From: Lentzea albida
Lineage (GTDB): Bacteria > Actinomycetota > Actinomycetes > Mycobacteriales > Pseudonocardiaceae
Length of the DNA: 64,000 bases
Assembly: GCF_900111005.1 (NCBI RefSeq)
Contig: NZ_FOFV01000012.1
Location: 124,001 to 188,000 of the forward strand
Direction of reading: 5' to 3'
This document shows positions 8,151 through 16,890 of the stretch, one piece after another. A program made the translations under genes and the position numbers. The notes under the pieces were generated by a model, which ran no database searches, had not been told where the DNA came from, and worked only from the letters and a program-made list of their open reading frames with translations. Numbering within the stretch: position 1 is the stretch's first letter; each line of letters begins with the position of its first letter.

Positions 8151-9385
8151 TTGCCGGAGTTCAGCGCTTGGGTGATCACTTCGTCGGCCTTCGCGGCGGC
8201 CGTCTTCGGATCGGTGCCGGTCAGGACCGCGGTCTGGAACTCCTTGATCGGGTTGCGGGCCTCGACCGCGCCCCAGTTCGGCGAGTTCGGGGTGGCGTGC
8301 CCGTTGGCCGCGCCCTGCGCCATGGCCGCCGTGCCGGGGTCGCCGCCCACCGAGGCCGCGAGCGACTTGCGGTTCGGCACGTAGTTCATCGCCTTCGCGA
8401 GCTCGACCTGCCACTTCTCGCCGGCGAGCGCCTTGACGACCTCGTACGCGCCCTCCTGCCTGCTGGAGGCCAGCGGGATGATCAGGTCGGAGCCGCCGGT
8501 GAACACCGCGCCGGGCTTGTCCGCGGTCTTGCCGGGGATCGGGAAGAAGCCGATCTTGCCCGCGAGTTCCGGGTTGGCCTTCTCCACGAGCTTCGCCGCA
8601 CCGGGCACCGCGATGAACTGCGCGACCTTGCCGCCCGCGACGACGTCGGTCTGCTGCGGCTTGGCCTCGTCGGAGTCCTTCGGCCCGTCGCCGAGTGCCT
8701 GGAGCTTCTTGTAGAAGTCCATGCCTGCCAACGCCTCCGGCGTGTTCAGCGAGCCCTTCCAGCGGCCGCCGTCCTGCTTCGCGAGGTCGCCGCCCTCGTC
8801 CCAGACGAACCCGGACAGCGTGTACCAGTTCTGCCCGGGCAGGTAGATGCCCTGCTGCTCGCCCTGGTCGAGCTCGGCGGTGGCGGCGAGCCACTCCTCA
8901 CGCGTCTTGGGCGGCGTGACCTGCGCGGCCTCGAACAGGTCCTTGCGGTAGATCACGACCCTGTTGGCCGCGTAGAACGGCACGCCGAACTGCTTGCCGT
9001 CGACGGCACCGGGTTCGGACAGACCGGGGATCCAGTCGTCCCCCTTCAGCTCGGCCTTCTTGTCCGAGAGGTCCGTGACGCCCTTGCTGGCCACGTACTG
9101 CGCGACCTGGGTGTTGCCGACCTCGATCACGTCGGGCGGGTCGGTGCTGGCCAGAGCGCTGGTCACCTTCTGCGTGATGCCGTTCCACTCCTGGATCTGG
9201 ATCTTCACGTCGAGGTTCGAGTGCTCTTTCTCGAACTCGCTCTCGAACTTCGACACGAACTCCTCGGTGGCCGTGTCCTTCATGAGCCACACGGTGATCT
9301 CCTGCTTCTCACCTCCCCCACCGGCGGACGTCCCGCAGGCGGACAACGTGAGGGCCAGGACGAGTAAGGCAGCGGAGCGCGACAC
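8147..9385 (-). CDS. Sugar-binding lipoprotein of ABC importer (DasA-like)
   Basis: 412 residues; a lipoprotein signal with lipobox LSAC (Cys17) is followed by a family 1 extracellular solute-binding fold (EITVWLMKDTATEEFVSKFESEFEKEH, PPDVIEVGNTQVAQYVA, GVPFYAANRVVIYRKDLFE). It should capture chito-oligosaccharides or a related oligosaccharide at the outer face of the membrane. First gene of a five-gene operon and divergent from a DasR-type regulator. The chitobiose assignment is from context; ligand residues cannot be read from the sequence. Confidence 0.88.
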   Translation of the reverse strand: MSRSAALLVLALTLSACGTSAGGGGEKQEITVWLMKDTATEEFVSKFESEFEKEHSNLDVKIQIQEWNGITQKVTSALASTDPPDVIEVGNTQVAQYVASKGVTDLSDKKAELKGDDWIPGLSEPGAVDGKQFGVPFYAANRVVIYRKDLFEAAQVTPPKTREEWLAATAELDQGEQQGIYLPGQNWYTLSGFVWDEGGDLAKQDGGRWKGSLNTPEALAGMDFYKKLQALGDGPKDSDEAKPQQTDVVAGGKVAQFIAVPGAAKLVEKANPELAGKIGFFPIPGKTADKPGAVFTGGSDLIIPLASSRQEGAYEVVKALAGEKWQVELAKAMNYVPNRKSLAASVGGDPGTAAMAQGAANGHATPNSPNWGAVEARNPIKEFQTAVLTGTDPKTAAAKADEVITQALNSGK

Positions 9386-9406
9386 GACTCACCTCTCGCT
9401 GGGATG

Positions 9407-9420
9407 TGACCAATTGGTCA
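9407..9420. promoter_or_regulatory. Perfect 14-bp palindrome in the das-like promoter region
   Basis: TGACCAATTGGTCA is perfectly self-complementary and lies 22 nt upstream of the binding-protein gene start. Its TGGTCA/TGACCA arms resemble GntR-family half-sites. It may be a regulator site near the minus-strand ribosome site. Confidence 0.5.
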
Positions 9421-9441
9421 GGTCCGATGGAGTGGATAGAA

Positions 9442-9457
9442 AGTGGCATAGACCACT
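9442..9457. promoter_or_regulatory. DasR-responsive element (dre)-like operator
   Basis: AGTGGCATAGACCACT matches the dre consensus A(C/G)TGGTCTAGACCA(G/C)T at 14 of 16 positions. It sits between the divergent regulator and transporter genes, where DasR controls dasABC in Streptomyces. A further half-site AGTGGTCT lies at 9490-9497. Confidence 0.78.
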
Positions 9458-9531
9458 TGTCAGGTCAATCCCCTGCTTGGACGCGCGCAAGTGGTCTCGA
9501 TCTTCACCAGGCTGGCCACACGCTCGCTCGG

Positions 9532-9548
9532 ACTGGTTACTTACCAGT
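9532..9548. promoter_or_regulatory. Second GntR-type operator with 5-bp spacer
   Basis: ACTGGT and ACCAGT arms are separated by TACTT, one base longer than a canonical dre. The site lies 37 nt upstream of the GntR gene, suited to autoregulation. Confidence 0.6.
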
Positions 9549-9584
9549 GGTATGCCATACTGGCCGCCGACCGAGCGGAGGGGC

Positions 9585-10346
9585 ATGGCCGAAGCGATCC
9601 TCAAGCGCGAGCAGGTCCGCGACTACCTGCTGGAACTCATCGAGACCCACCCGGCAGGCGCCCCGATCCCCGCCGAACGCGTGCTGTGCCAACGGCTTTC
9701 CGTGTCGCGCCCGACCGTCCGCTCGGCCGTGGAGGAACTGGTCAACACCGGCCTGCTGGTCCGCCAGCACGGCCGCGGCACCTTCGTGGCCCGCGCCAAG
9801 ATCACGCAGGAGATGGTCTCGGGCACCGGTTCCATGTCCCTGCCCCAGGCCTCGGGCACGTGGTCGTCCCGCGTGCTCGAACACGCCCGCATCCCGGCCG
9901 GTGCACGGGTCGGCCGCCGCCTGCACCTCTCCCCCGCCGCCGACATCCACTACATCGCACGGCTGCGGCTGGTCGACGACGAGCCGATGGCGCTGGAGTA
10001 CCTGCACGTCCCCGCCTCCGTCGCGCCCGGACTGAGGTTGCACGACATGGAATCCGGCGACTTCTACGAACGGCTGCGCGAGCACGGCGTGCACGTGTCC
10101 GAGGCGGTGCAGTCGATAGAGCCCACCGTGGTCAACGAGTCCGAGGCCGCGCTGCTCGGAGTTCCCGAGCTGGCACCGGCTCTGCTGTTCGAGCGGCTGA
10201 CGACGGACGCGCAGGGGCGGCAGGTCGAGTACGTGCACTCGATCTACCGCGGGGACCGGTACAAGATCGTGTCGCGGCTGACGCTCGGGGCGTCGCCGCG
10301 CAGCACCGTGGACGTGCGGGCGAAGGTCGGCGGCGACCCGTTCTGA
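9585..10346 (+). CDS. GntR/HutC-family regulator, DasR-type
   Basis: 253 residues: an N-terminal winged helix (about 5-75, with PIPAERVLCQRLSVSRPTVR and GLLVRQHGRGTFVA) and a UTRA effector domain (about 95-240, ending EYVHSIYRGDRYKIVSRL, as in DasR). DasR binds glucosamine phosphates and controls N-acetylglucosamine uptake and chitin use. The divergent sugar importer with GH20 and the dre-like sites between them support this role. ATG 9585 has GGAGGGG upstream. Orthology to DasR, rather than a paralogue, is not proven: the DNA-binding helix differs in detail from my memory of DasR. Confidence 0.82.
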   Translation: MAEAILKREQVRDYLLELIETHPAGAPIPAERVLCQRLSVSRPTVRSAVEELVNTGLLVRQHGRGTFVARAKITQEMVSGTGSMSLPQASGTWSSRVLEHARIPAGARVGRRLHLSPAADIHYIARLRLVDDEPMALEYLHVPASVAPGLRLHDMESGDFYERLREHGVHVSEAVQSIEPTVVNESEAALLGVPELAPALLFERLTTDAQGRQVEYVHSIYRGDRYKIVSRLTLGASPRSTVDVRAKVGGDPF

Positions 10347-12044
10347 TCACAGGAACCGGGCGCTCTGGCTGTCGATGAAGTTCTGCGCCTTCTCCAGGGT
10401 GTGCGAGGCGTAGGTGCCGCCGGCCCGTGCGTCCAGCAGGGCGTTCTGCTGCGCGTCCGCCATCATCCGCTGCAGTTCGAGGCGTTGGCGCAGCTCCAGG
10501 TCCGAGGCCTCCTCGCTCAGCTTCTTCTCGATGTTCTCGCTCATGGCGACGACCCGTTCGAGCGTCTGCTCCAGCAGGTGCTCGTCGAACGGCTCGCCGT
10601 TCTCGCGGCACAGCGCGTCGCTTTCCAGCAACGTCCGGCTCGCCGTCACGAGCTCGCTCGCCAGGCGGGCGTACTCGCGGCGCTCGTGCTCCTCGTCGTT
10701 GCCGCGGATGCCCAGCCACCTGATCACCAGCGGCAGCGAGCCGCCCTGCACGACCAGGGTGAGGATCGCGACCGTGAAGGCGATCAGGATCAGCTCGTCG
10801 CGGTGCGGCAGGTCCTCGGGCAGGGTCTGGGCGGCCGCCACCGTCACCACCCCACGCATGCCCGACCAGGCGAGCACCGCGCCGCCGCGCCAGCTCAGGC
10901 CCTCGCTCGCGTAGAAGGCCACGTCGGCCTGTTTGCGTTGCAGCATCCGGATTCCGCGTTCGTAGCGCTTCTCCTCGCCGGGCCGGGGGCCACGGGCGGT
11001 GAACCTGTCCGCGAAGGCGTCGAGCTTGCCGGTGAACGCGTCCGCGCGGCGTTGCTGGCGGCGCAGCAGGGCTATCACCGGGATCATGAACGCTACCCGC
11101 AGCACGACCAGTGCCAGCGTGGCCAGGACGCCGATCACCAGCGTGCGCGCCAGGCCCTCGTCCGCCACGGCGCCGACGACCGAGGTGAGCTCGAAGCCCA
11201 CCAGCAGGAATACGCCGTTCTCCAGCAGCAGCTGGATGGTGCGCCAGTTGGTGCGTTCGGAGATGCGGTCGTGCGCGGTGAACTTGCGCGCGCTCTGGTG
11301 ACCGGTGATCAGGCCCGCCACGACGACGGCGATCACGCCGGACGCGTGCACCTCCTCGGCCGGGATGAACGCGAGGAACGGCACCACGTACGAGATCGCG
11401 GTGGTCAGCACCGGCTGCCCCTGGATCCGCGACCGCGTCCACACCGACACGATGCCGACCGCGGCACCGATCGCCACGCCCACGGCCACGGCGTACGCGA
11501 AGTCGCCCAGGGCGCTGCCGAACGACACGCTCGCGGTGATCGCGACGACGGCCGTGCGCAGCAGCACGAGCGCCGTCGCGTCGTTGACCAGGCCCTCACC
11601 CTCCAGGATCGTGACGAGCCTGGGCGGCAGGCCGAGCTTCTTGCCGATCGACGTGGCGGCCACGGCGTCCGGCGGGCTGATCACCGCGCCCAGCGCCAGT
11701 GCGGCCGCGAAGCCGATCTCGGGCAGCAGCCACCAGATCAGCAGGCCGGTGCCGAACGCGGACACGGCCACGAGCAGCACCGACAGCGCGCCGATGGACC
11801 TGAAGTCGCGGCGGAAGTCGACGACCGGCACGTTCACCGCCGCCGAGTACAGGATCGGCGGCAGCACGATCGTCAGGATCCACTCGGGCTCCACGACCAG
11901 GTGCGGCGCTCCCGGCATCTGGCTGCAGCCCATGCCGACGAGCACGAGCAGCACGGGTGCCGCCACGCCGAGCCTGGGGGCGAAGTAGGAGACCGCCACG
12001 ATGATCAGCACGGCCGCGACCGCGAGCAAGGCCCATTCCTGCAT
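10347..12044 (-). CDS. Na+/H+ antiporter, CPA1 family
   Basis: 565 residues with about 12 membrane segments in the first 420 and a long charged cytoplasmic tail with predicted coiled coil (about 430-550). Family signs include the ALGAVISPPDAVAATSI segment and LVNDATALVLLRTAVV, which hold the conserved transport Asp residues. It exchanges Na+ (or K+) for protons across the membrane for pH and salt balance. Its stop directly abuts the stop of the convergent GntR gene. Confidence 0.92.
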   Translation of the reverse strand: MQEWALLAVAAVLIIVAVSYFAPRLGVAAPVLLVLVGMGCSQMPGAPHLVVEPEWILTIVLPPILYSAAVNVPVVDFRRDFRSIGALSVLLVAVSAFGTGLLIWWLLPEIGFAAALALGAVISPPDAVAATSIGKKLGLPPRLVTILEGEGLVNDATALVLLRTAVVAITASVSFGSALGDFAYAVAVGVAIGAAVGIVSVWTRSRIQGQPVLTTAISYVVPFLAFIPAEEVHASGVIAVVVAGLITGHQSARKFTAHDRISERTNWRTIQLLLENGVFLLVGFELTSVVGAVADEGLARTLVIGVLATLALVVLRVAFMIPVIALLRRQQRRADAFTGKLDAFADRFTARGPRPGEEKRYERGIRMLQRKQADVAFYASEGLSWRGGAVLAWSGMRGVVTVAAAQTLPEDLPHRDELILIAFTVAILTLVVQGGSLPLVIRWLGIRGNDEEHERREYARLASELVTASRTLLESDALCRENGEPFDEHLLEQTLERVVAMSENIEKKLSEEASDLELRQRLELQRMMADAQQNALLDARAGGTYASHTLEKAQNFIDSQSARFL

Positions 12045-12095
12045 GACCCGCAGTCTGTCTGATCAGGACGGACCTCGCCCGCGCAGCCACGCCGG

Positions 12096-13709
12096 TCAGG
12101 TCGCCGGCAGCACGTGGCGCCCCTCACGGTCGGTGCTCAGGCACAACGAGCAGATCTCGCCGCCCTGCGCGCTCGCCACCACGTCCGGCCGCTCGTAGGA
12201 CTCGCCGCACACCACGCAGTCGTACCGCGTGCCGCTCGGGTTGCCGTCCTCGTCGAGGATCGGCTCGGCGATGCCGTCGTCGGTGCGGCGCAGGTAGAAC
12301 CGGCCGCGCGTGACGATCGCGAGCAGCGGCGTCAGCACGATCGGGATCCCGACCGCGACCAGCGGCGAGTACGGCTGGATCGCCGCGCCGAACAGTCCGA
12401 AGTAGACCGAGATGGACAGGATCGACGAGGCGAGGAACGACCCGACGCCCACCGGGTTGACGGCGAACAGCATGCCGCGGCGGAACTCCGGCTGCTTGGG
12501 CGACAGCTTGAGCAGGTACTTGTTGATGGCGATGTCCGCGGCGACCGTGACGACCCACGCCATCGCGCAGTTGGAGTAGAAGCTCAGCAGGTTGTTGAGG
12601 AAGCTGAACATGTTCGCTTCCATCAGCACGAGCGCGATCGCGAGGTTGACCAGCACGAACACGAGTCGTCCTGGGTAGTGCCTCGTCACGCGGGTGAAGG
12701 AGTTCGTCCACGCCAGCGACCCCGAGTAGGCGTTCGTGACGTTGATCTTCACCTGGCTCAGCACCACGAGCACCAGGGCCAGCGGCACGACCAGCCACGC
12801 CGGCATGAACTGCCGGAACACGCCGGTGAACTGCTCGATCGGCTCCACCGCCGCGATCTTGCCGACGGCGTCGAGCACGTAGATCGCCATGAACGCGCCG
12901 ATCGCCTGCTTCAGCGCGCCGAACACGACCCACCCCGGCCCGGCGAGGACCATCGACGTCCACCACGCGCGGCGGTTCTGCGCGGTGCGCGGCGGCATGA
13001 ACCGCAGGTAGTCGATCTGCTCGCCGATCTGCGCCATCAACGACAGGCAGACGCCCGCGCCGAGCATGACCGCCGCGAGGTTCACCCCGCTGTCACCGTA
13101 CGCGAGCCAGCGGCTCACCGACGACGGCTCCGCGATCACCAGGAACAGCAGCGGCGCCACCATCAGCAGCAGCCACAACGGGTTCGTCCAGCTCTGCAGC
13201 TTCGCCAGCACCTTCATCCCGTAGATCACCAACGGGATGATCACCAGCGTCGACACGAGGTAGCCGAGCCACAGCGGCAGTCCCAGCGCGTACCGCAGAC
13301 CCTGGGCCATGATCGAGCCCTCGAGCGCGAAGAAGATGAACGTGAAGCTCGCGAAGATCACGCTGGTGATCACCGAGCCGTAGTAGCCGAAGCCCGATCC
13401 ACGCGTGATCAGGTCGAGGTCGATGTTGTACCGGGCCGCGTAGTAGGCCAGCGGGAAGCCGGTCACGAAGATGACGATCGCGGCGAACCCGATGGCCAGC
13501 AACGCGTTCCCGGTGCCGTGGGTGAGGGCGATGCCCGCACCGATCGAGAAGTCCGCCATGTAGGCGATGCCGCCCAGCGCGGACGCCCCGACCACCGCGG
13601 GTGTCCAGCGCCGGTACGTCCGCGGGGCGAACCTCAGCGTGTAGTCCTCGAGCGTCTCCTTGGACGCCGCGGGGGCCGGCGAGCGCTCCACAACCTCTTC
13701 AAGGGTCAT
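12096..13709 (-). CDS. NCS1-family purine/cytosine permease with C-terminal zinc-ribbon tail
   Basis: 537 residues. The first about 460 form a 12-segment NCS1 (purine-cytosine permease/allantoin permease-like) transporter (FAPRTYRRWTPAVVGASALGG, the LRFMPP segment, NVTNAYSGSLAWTNSF). The last about 60 residues are a polar cytoplasmic extension with two CxxC pairs (CVVC, CSLC) about 25 residues apart, the pattern of a zinc ribbon or rubredoxin-like knuckle. Substrate is probably a nucleobase or hydantoin. The tail is unusual for the family and may be regulatory. Confidence 0.88.
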   Translation of the reverse strand: MTLEEVVERSPAPAASKETLEDYTLRFAPRTYRRWTPAVVGASALGGIAYMADFSIGAGIALTHGTGNALLAIGFAAIVIFVTGFPLAYYAARYNIDLDLITRGSGFGYYGSVITSVIFASFTFIFFALEGSIMAQGLRYALGLPLWLGYLVSTLVIIPLVIYGMKVLAKLQSWTNPLWLLLMVAPLLFLVIAEPSSVSRWLAYGDSGVNLAAVMLGAGVCLSLMAQIGEQIDYLRFMPPRTAQNRRAWWTSMVLAGPGWVVFGALKQAIGAFMAIYVLDAVGKIAAVEPIEQFTGVFRQFMPAWLVVPLALVLVVLSQVKINVTNAYSGSLAWTNSFTRVTRHYPGRLVFVLVNLAIALVLMEANMFSFLNNLLSFYSNCAMAWVVTVAADIAINKYLLKLSPKQPEFRRGMLFAVNPVGVGSFLASSILSISVYFGLFGAAIQPYSPLVAVGIPIVLTPLLAIVTRGRFYLRRTDDGIAEPILDEDGNPSGTRYDCVVCGESYERPDVVASAQGGEICSLCLSTDREGRHVLPAT

Positions 13710-13787
13710 GGAGTTCGACGCTACGAAGCCGTCGTTTCCTGCGATAACGCCGTTTGTGTCGGGACGATGACGCTATGTTCACCAGCT

Positions 13788-13960
13788 GTGGACGACCTTG
13801 TGACCTTCGCGAAGCAGCGCAGGCTCGACGACGACTGGGCGCGCAAGGTCGTCGTCCTGCTGACCGACCACCAGGTGCCCGCCGAGCACACGTGATCGAG
13901 GCGTTCGCGGACACGCTGGAACGCCACGGGATCGACGTGTTCGAGCTCGAAGGCCTCTAG
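13788..13960 (+). pseudogene. Small gene broken by a frameshift
   Basis: A GTG at 13788 opens a frame of 35 residues (VDDLVTFAKQRRLDDDWARK...) ending at TGA 13893-13895; the adjacent frame continues VIEAFADTLERHGIDVFELEGL to TAG 13960. Together they read as one acidic helical protein of about 56 residues. The junction GAGCACACGTG would be restored by removing one AC, so a dinucleotide duplication is a simple explanation. The TAG stop lies in the CTAG flank of the neighbouring mobile element. Alternatively these are two overlapping tiny genes; the product is not recognised. Confidence 0.45.
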
Positions 13961-14120
13961 GGCGTGTGTCGAAGTCCGGTTCGATGAGAGTCGCGCTTGA
14001 GGTGGTTCCTGGTGGTGCGGCCGGGACGGCCGCGTACCGGTGTTGTACGTGGGCGTTTCGGCCGTGCCGCCAGGGGCCGCCTCGGGCCCGGCTGTCGCGG
14101 ATCGGACTTCGACACACGCC
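13961..14120. mobile_element. MITE-like element with 18-bp terminal inverted repeats
   Basis: The ends GGCGTGTGTCGAAGTCCG (13961-13978) and its exact complement (14103-14120) bound a 160-bp segment, flanked on both sides by CTAG (13957-13960 and 14121-14124), consistent with a 4-bp or TA target duplication. No transposase fits inside; it is a non-autonomous element needing a transposase elsewhere. A partial solitary copy of the end is at 2368-2388. Confidence 0.8.
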
Positions 14121-14139
14121 CTAGTTCCGCGTCACGCCG

Positions 14140-16122
14140 CTAGATCTTCCAGATCCGCACGGTCTTGTCGTCGCCGCCCGCCGCGATCCGCTTGCCGTCG
14201 GGCGAGAACGCCACCGTCTGGATCTGCCCGCCCGAACCGATCACGGTGGCGCGGATCTTCTTCGACTTCACGTCCCACAGCTGGACGAAGTTGCCCTGAC
14301 CCCACGCCGCGACCGTCTTGCCGTCGGGGTGGAAAAGGGCGCTCGACAGCGTGAGGTCGTCGTCGGCGCGCGGGAAGACCGCCTTGCTCTGCCCGGACTC
14401 CACGTCCCAGAGCTGCATGCTGTTCTCGCCGTCGCCGTCGACAACGGCCAGGGTCTTGCCGTCGGGCGAGAACGAGCCGCCGTCGCCGGTGGAGTCGTTG
14501 ATGGTCTTGACCGTCTTGCCGGTGGCCGGGTCGACGATCCTGATCTCCTGGTACTTGGTGCCCGCGTAGGCCAGCAGCTTGCCGTCCGGGGTGAACGACA
14601 GCTCGCTGCTGCCGCGGGCCTCGGTCAGGCCGATCTTGACCTTGCGGGTCGCGACGTCCCAGACCAGCAGGCGACCGGTGTGGGTGACGCCGACGAGGGT
14701 CTTGCCGTCCGGGTGGAAGCACAGGGTCTTCATGATGGACCGGCTGTCGTCGAGGCCGCCGATCATCGAGCGGTCGGCGATGTTCCACAGGTACGTGGTG
14801 AAGTCGCCGGTGCGGTTGCCGCCCGCGGCGAGGACCTTGCCGTCCGGGCTGATCGCGACCGCGCACGCCGAGGCGCCGCCGGGGCCGTCCGGGTTCTGGA
14901 CGGTGCCGATGAGCTTGTTCGTCGTCGTGTCCCAGATGCGGACGAGCGCGCCGCCGTCGCCCAGGCCGTCCTCGGCGCTGGCGAGGATCTTGCCGTCCGG
15001 GCTCCACGCGACCGACGACACCGACGCCTTGTGGTCGACCAGCTGGACGTGCTCGGTGAACTCCTCCGGGCTTCCCGGCTCGGCCACCGACGACGTGGTC
15101 GACTGCTCGGAGCCGCCCTCCTTGTTCGCCGCCGCCTTGTTGTCACCGGTGGACGGCAGCTGGGCCCCGTCACCGCTGGTGTCGTTCTTCGAGCTGAGCC
15201 ACCAGGCCGTGCCGCCGCCGACGGCCACGACGGCGCCGACGCCCGCGAGCAGTGCCGTGCGCCTGCGGACGCCGGGCTTGGCCACCACCGGCAGCACGAC
15301 GGGTGCGCCGGCCAGCATCGCGAGGGCCTGGTCGACGGTGGCGCGTTCGGCGGGGTTCTTGCGCAGCAACGCGCCCAGCAGCGACGCGAGGTGCCCCGCG
15401 CGCTGCGGGGGCGGCGGGTCCTGGGTGAGCAGCATCGACAGGGTCGTCATGAAGTCCTGGCCCTGGTACGGCGGCCTGCCCTCGACGGCGGCGTACAGGG
15501 TGGCGCCGAGCGACCACAGGTCTGTCGCGGGCGTGATCGGCGCGCCGGTGCCCTGCTCGGGCGCCATGTAGGCCGGGGTGCCGACGATCGAGCCGTCCGT
15601 GGTGAGCGGGACGTCGCCGGTGAGCCGGGCGATGCCGAAGTCGGTGATCACCACGCGGTCGCCGGACAGCAACACGTTGGCGGGCTTGAGATCGCGGTGC
15701 ACGATGCCGGCCTGGTGCGCCACGCGCAGCGCGCTCAGCATCGACGTGGCGACGTAGGCGACCTGGTCCGGGGGCAGCGCGCCCTGGGCCTTGATCGCGT
15801 CGGACAGCGACCCGCCGCGGACGAACTCCATGACGATCATCGGGGTGCCGTTGTACTCGACGACGTCGTGCACGGTGACGATGCCGGGGTGGTTGAGCTG
15901 GCCGGCGAGCTGCGCCTCGCGCATGGCGCGCTGGCACAGCAACGCCCGCTGCTGCGCGTCGAGCCCGGCGGGCAGCAGCAGCTCCTTGATGGCCACCTCA
16001 CGGCCGATGACCTCGTCACGGCCGAGCCACACCCGGCCCATGCCGCCGGTGCCGATCACCTGAACGAGCCGGTAGCGCTGCGCCACCAGACTTCCCGTCG
16101 CATCTGTCACGGCGCGCAGCAT
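14140..16122 (-). CDS. Membrane Ser/Thr protein kinase with WD40 sensor domain
   Basis: 660 residues. A PknB-type kinase domain (about 15-270) shows GTGGMGRVWLG, the AIKE lysine, HRDLKPANVLL and DFGIARL; activation loop GSIVGTPAYMAPEQ. A single membrane segment (about 290-312) leads to an extracellular Ser/Thr-rich stalk and a beta-propeller (about 360-660) of at least six WD-like repeats marked by SPDGK and IWD/LWD. It probably senses an extracellular or envelope signal. ATG 16122 is used; GTG 16110 is equally plausible. Confidence 0.92.
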   Translation of the reverse strand: MLRAVTDATGSLVAQRYRLVQVIGTGGMGRVWLGRDEVIGREVAIKELLLPAGLDAQQRALLCQRAMREAQLAGQLNHPGIVTVHDVVEYNGTPMIVMEFVRGGSLSDAIKAQGALPPDQVAYVATSMLSALRVAHQAGIVHRDLKPANVLLSGDRVVITDFGIARLTGDVPLTTDGSIVGTPAYMAPEQGTGAPITPATDLWSLGATLYAAVEGRPPYQGQDFMTTLSMLLTQDPPPPQRAGHLASLLGALLRKNPAERATVDQALAMLAGAPVVLPVVAKPGVRRRTALLAGVGAVVAVGGGTAWWLSSKNDTSGDGAQLPSTGDNKAAANKEGGSEQSTTSSVAEPGSPEEFTEHVQLVDHKASVSSVAWSPDGKILASAEDGLGDGGALVRIWDTTTNKLIGTVQNPDGPGGASACAVAISPDGKVLAAGGNRTGDFTTYLWNIADRSMIGGLDDSRSIMKTLCFHPDGKTLVGVTHTGRLLVWDVATRKVKIGLTEARGSSELSFTPDGKLLAYAGTKYQEIRIVDPATGKTVKTINDSTGDGGSFSPDGKTLAVVDGDGENSMQLWDVESGQSKAVFPRADDDLTLSSALFHPDGKTVAAWGQGNFVQLWDVKSKKIRATVIGSGGQIQTVAFSPDGKRIAAGGDDKTVRIWKI

Positions 16123-16235
16123 AGAGGGGAGCGCGCTCTCACCCGCACGGCTTCGGCAAGTTCGTTGACGAATTCAATTCGCTTGGTAGCAAAGCAACAT
16201 CGTGCCCGCTCAATCGGTCGACAATGGACCTGTCC

Positions 16236-16820
<585 letters not shown>

Positions 16821-16890
16821 GAACCGATTGTGTCCTCGGCAAAGCCTGGATTTCTGTGTCGATCCACGCTTCGAATGGGACGATTTGACG

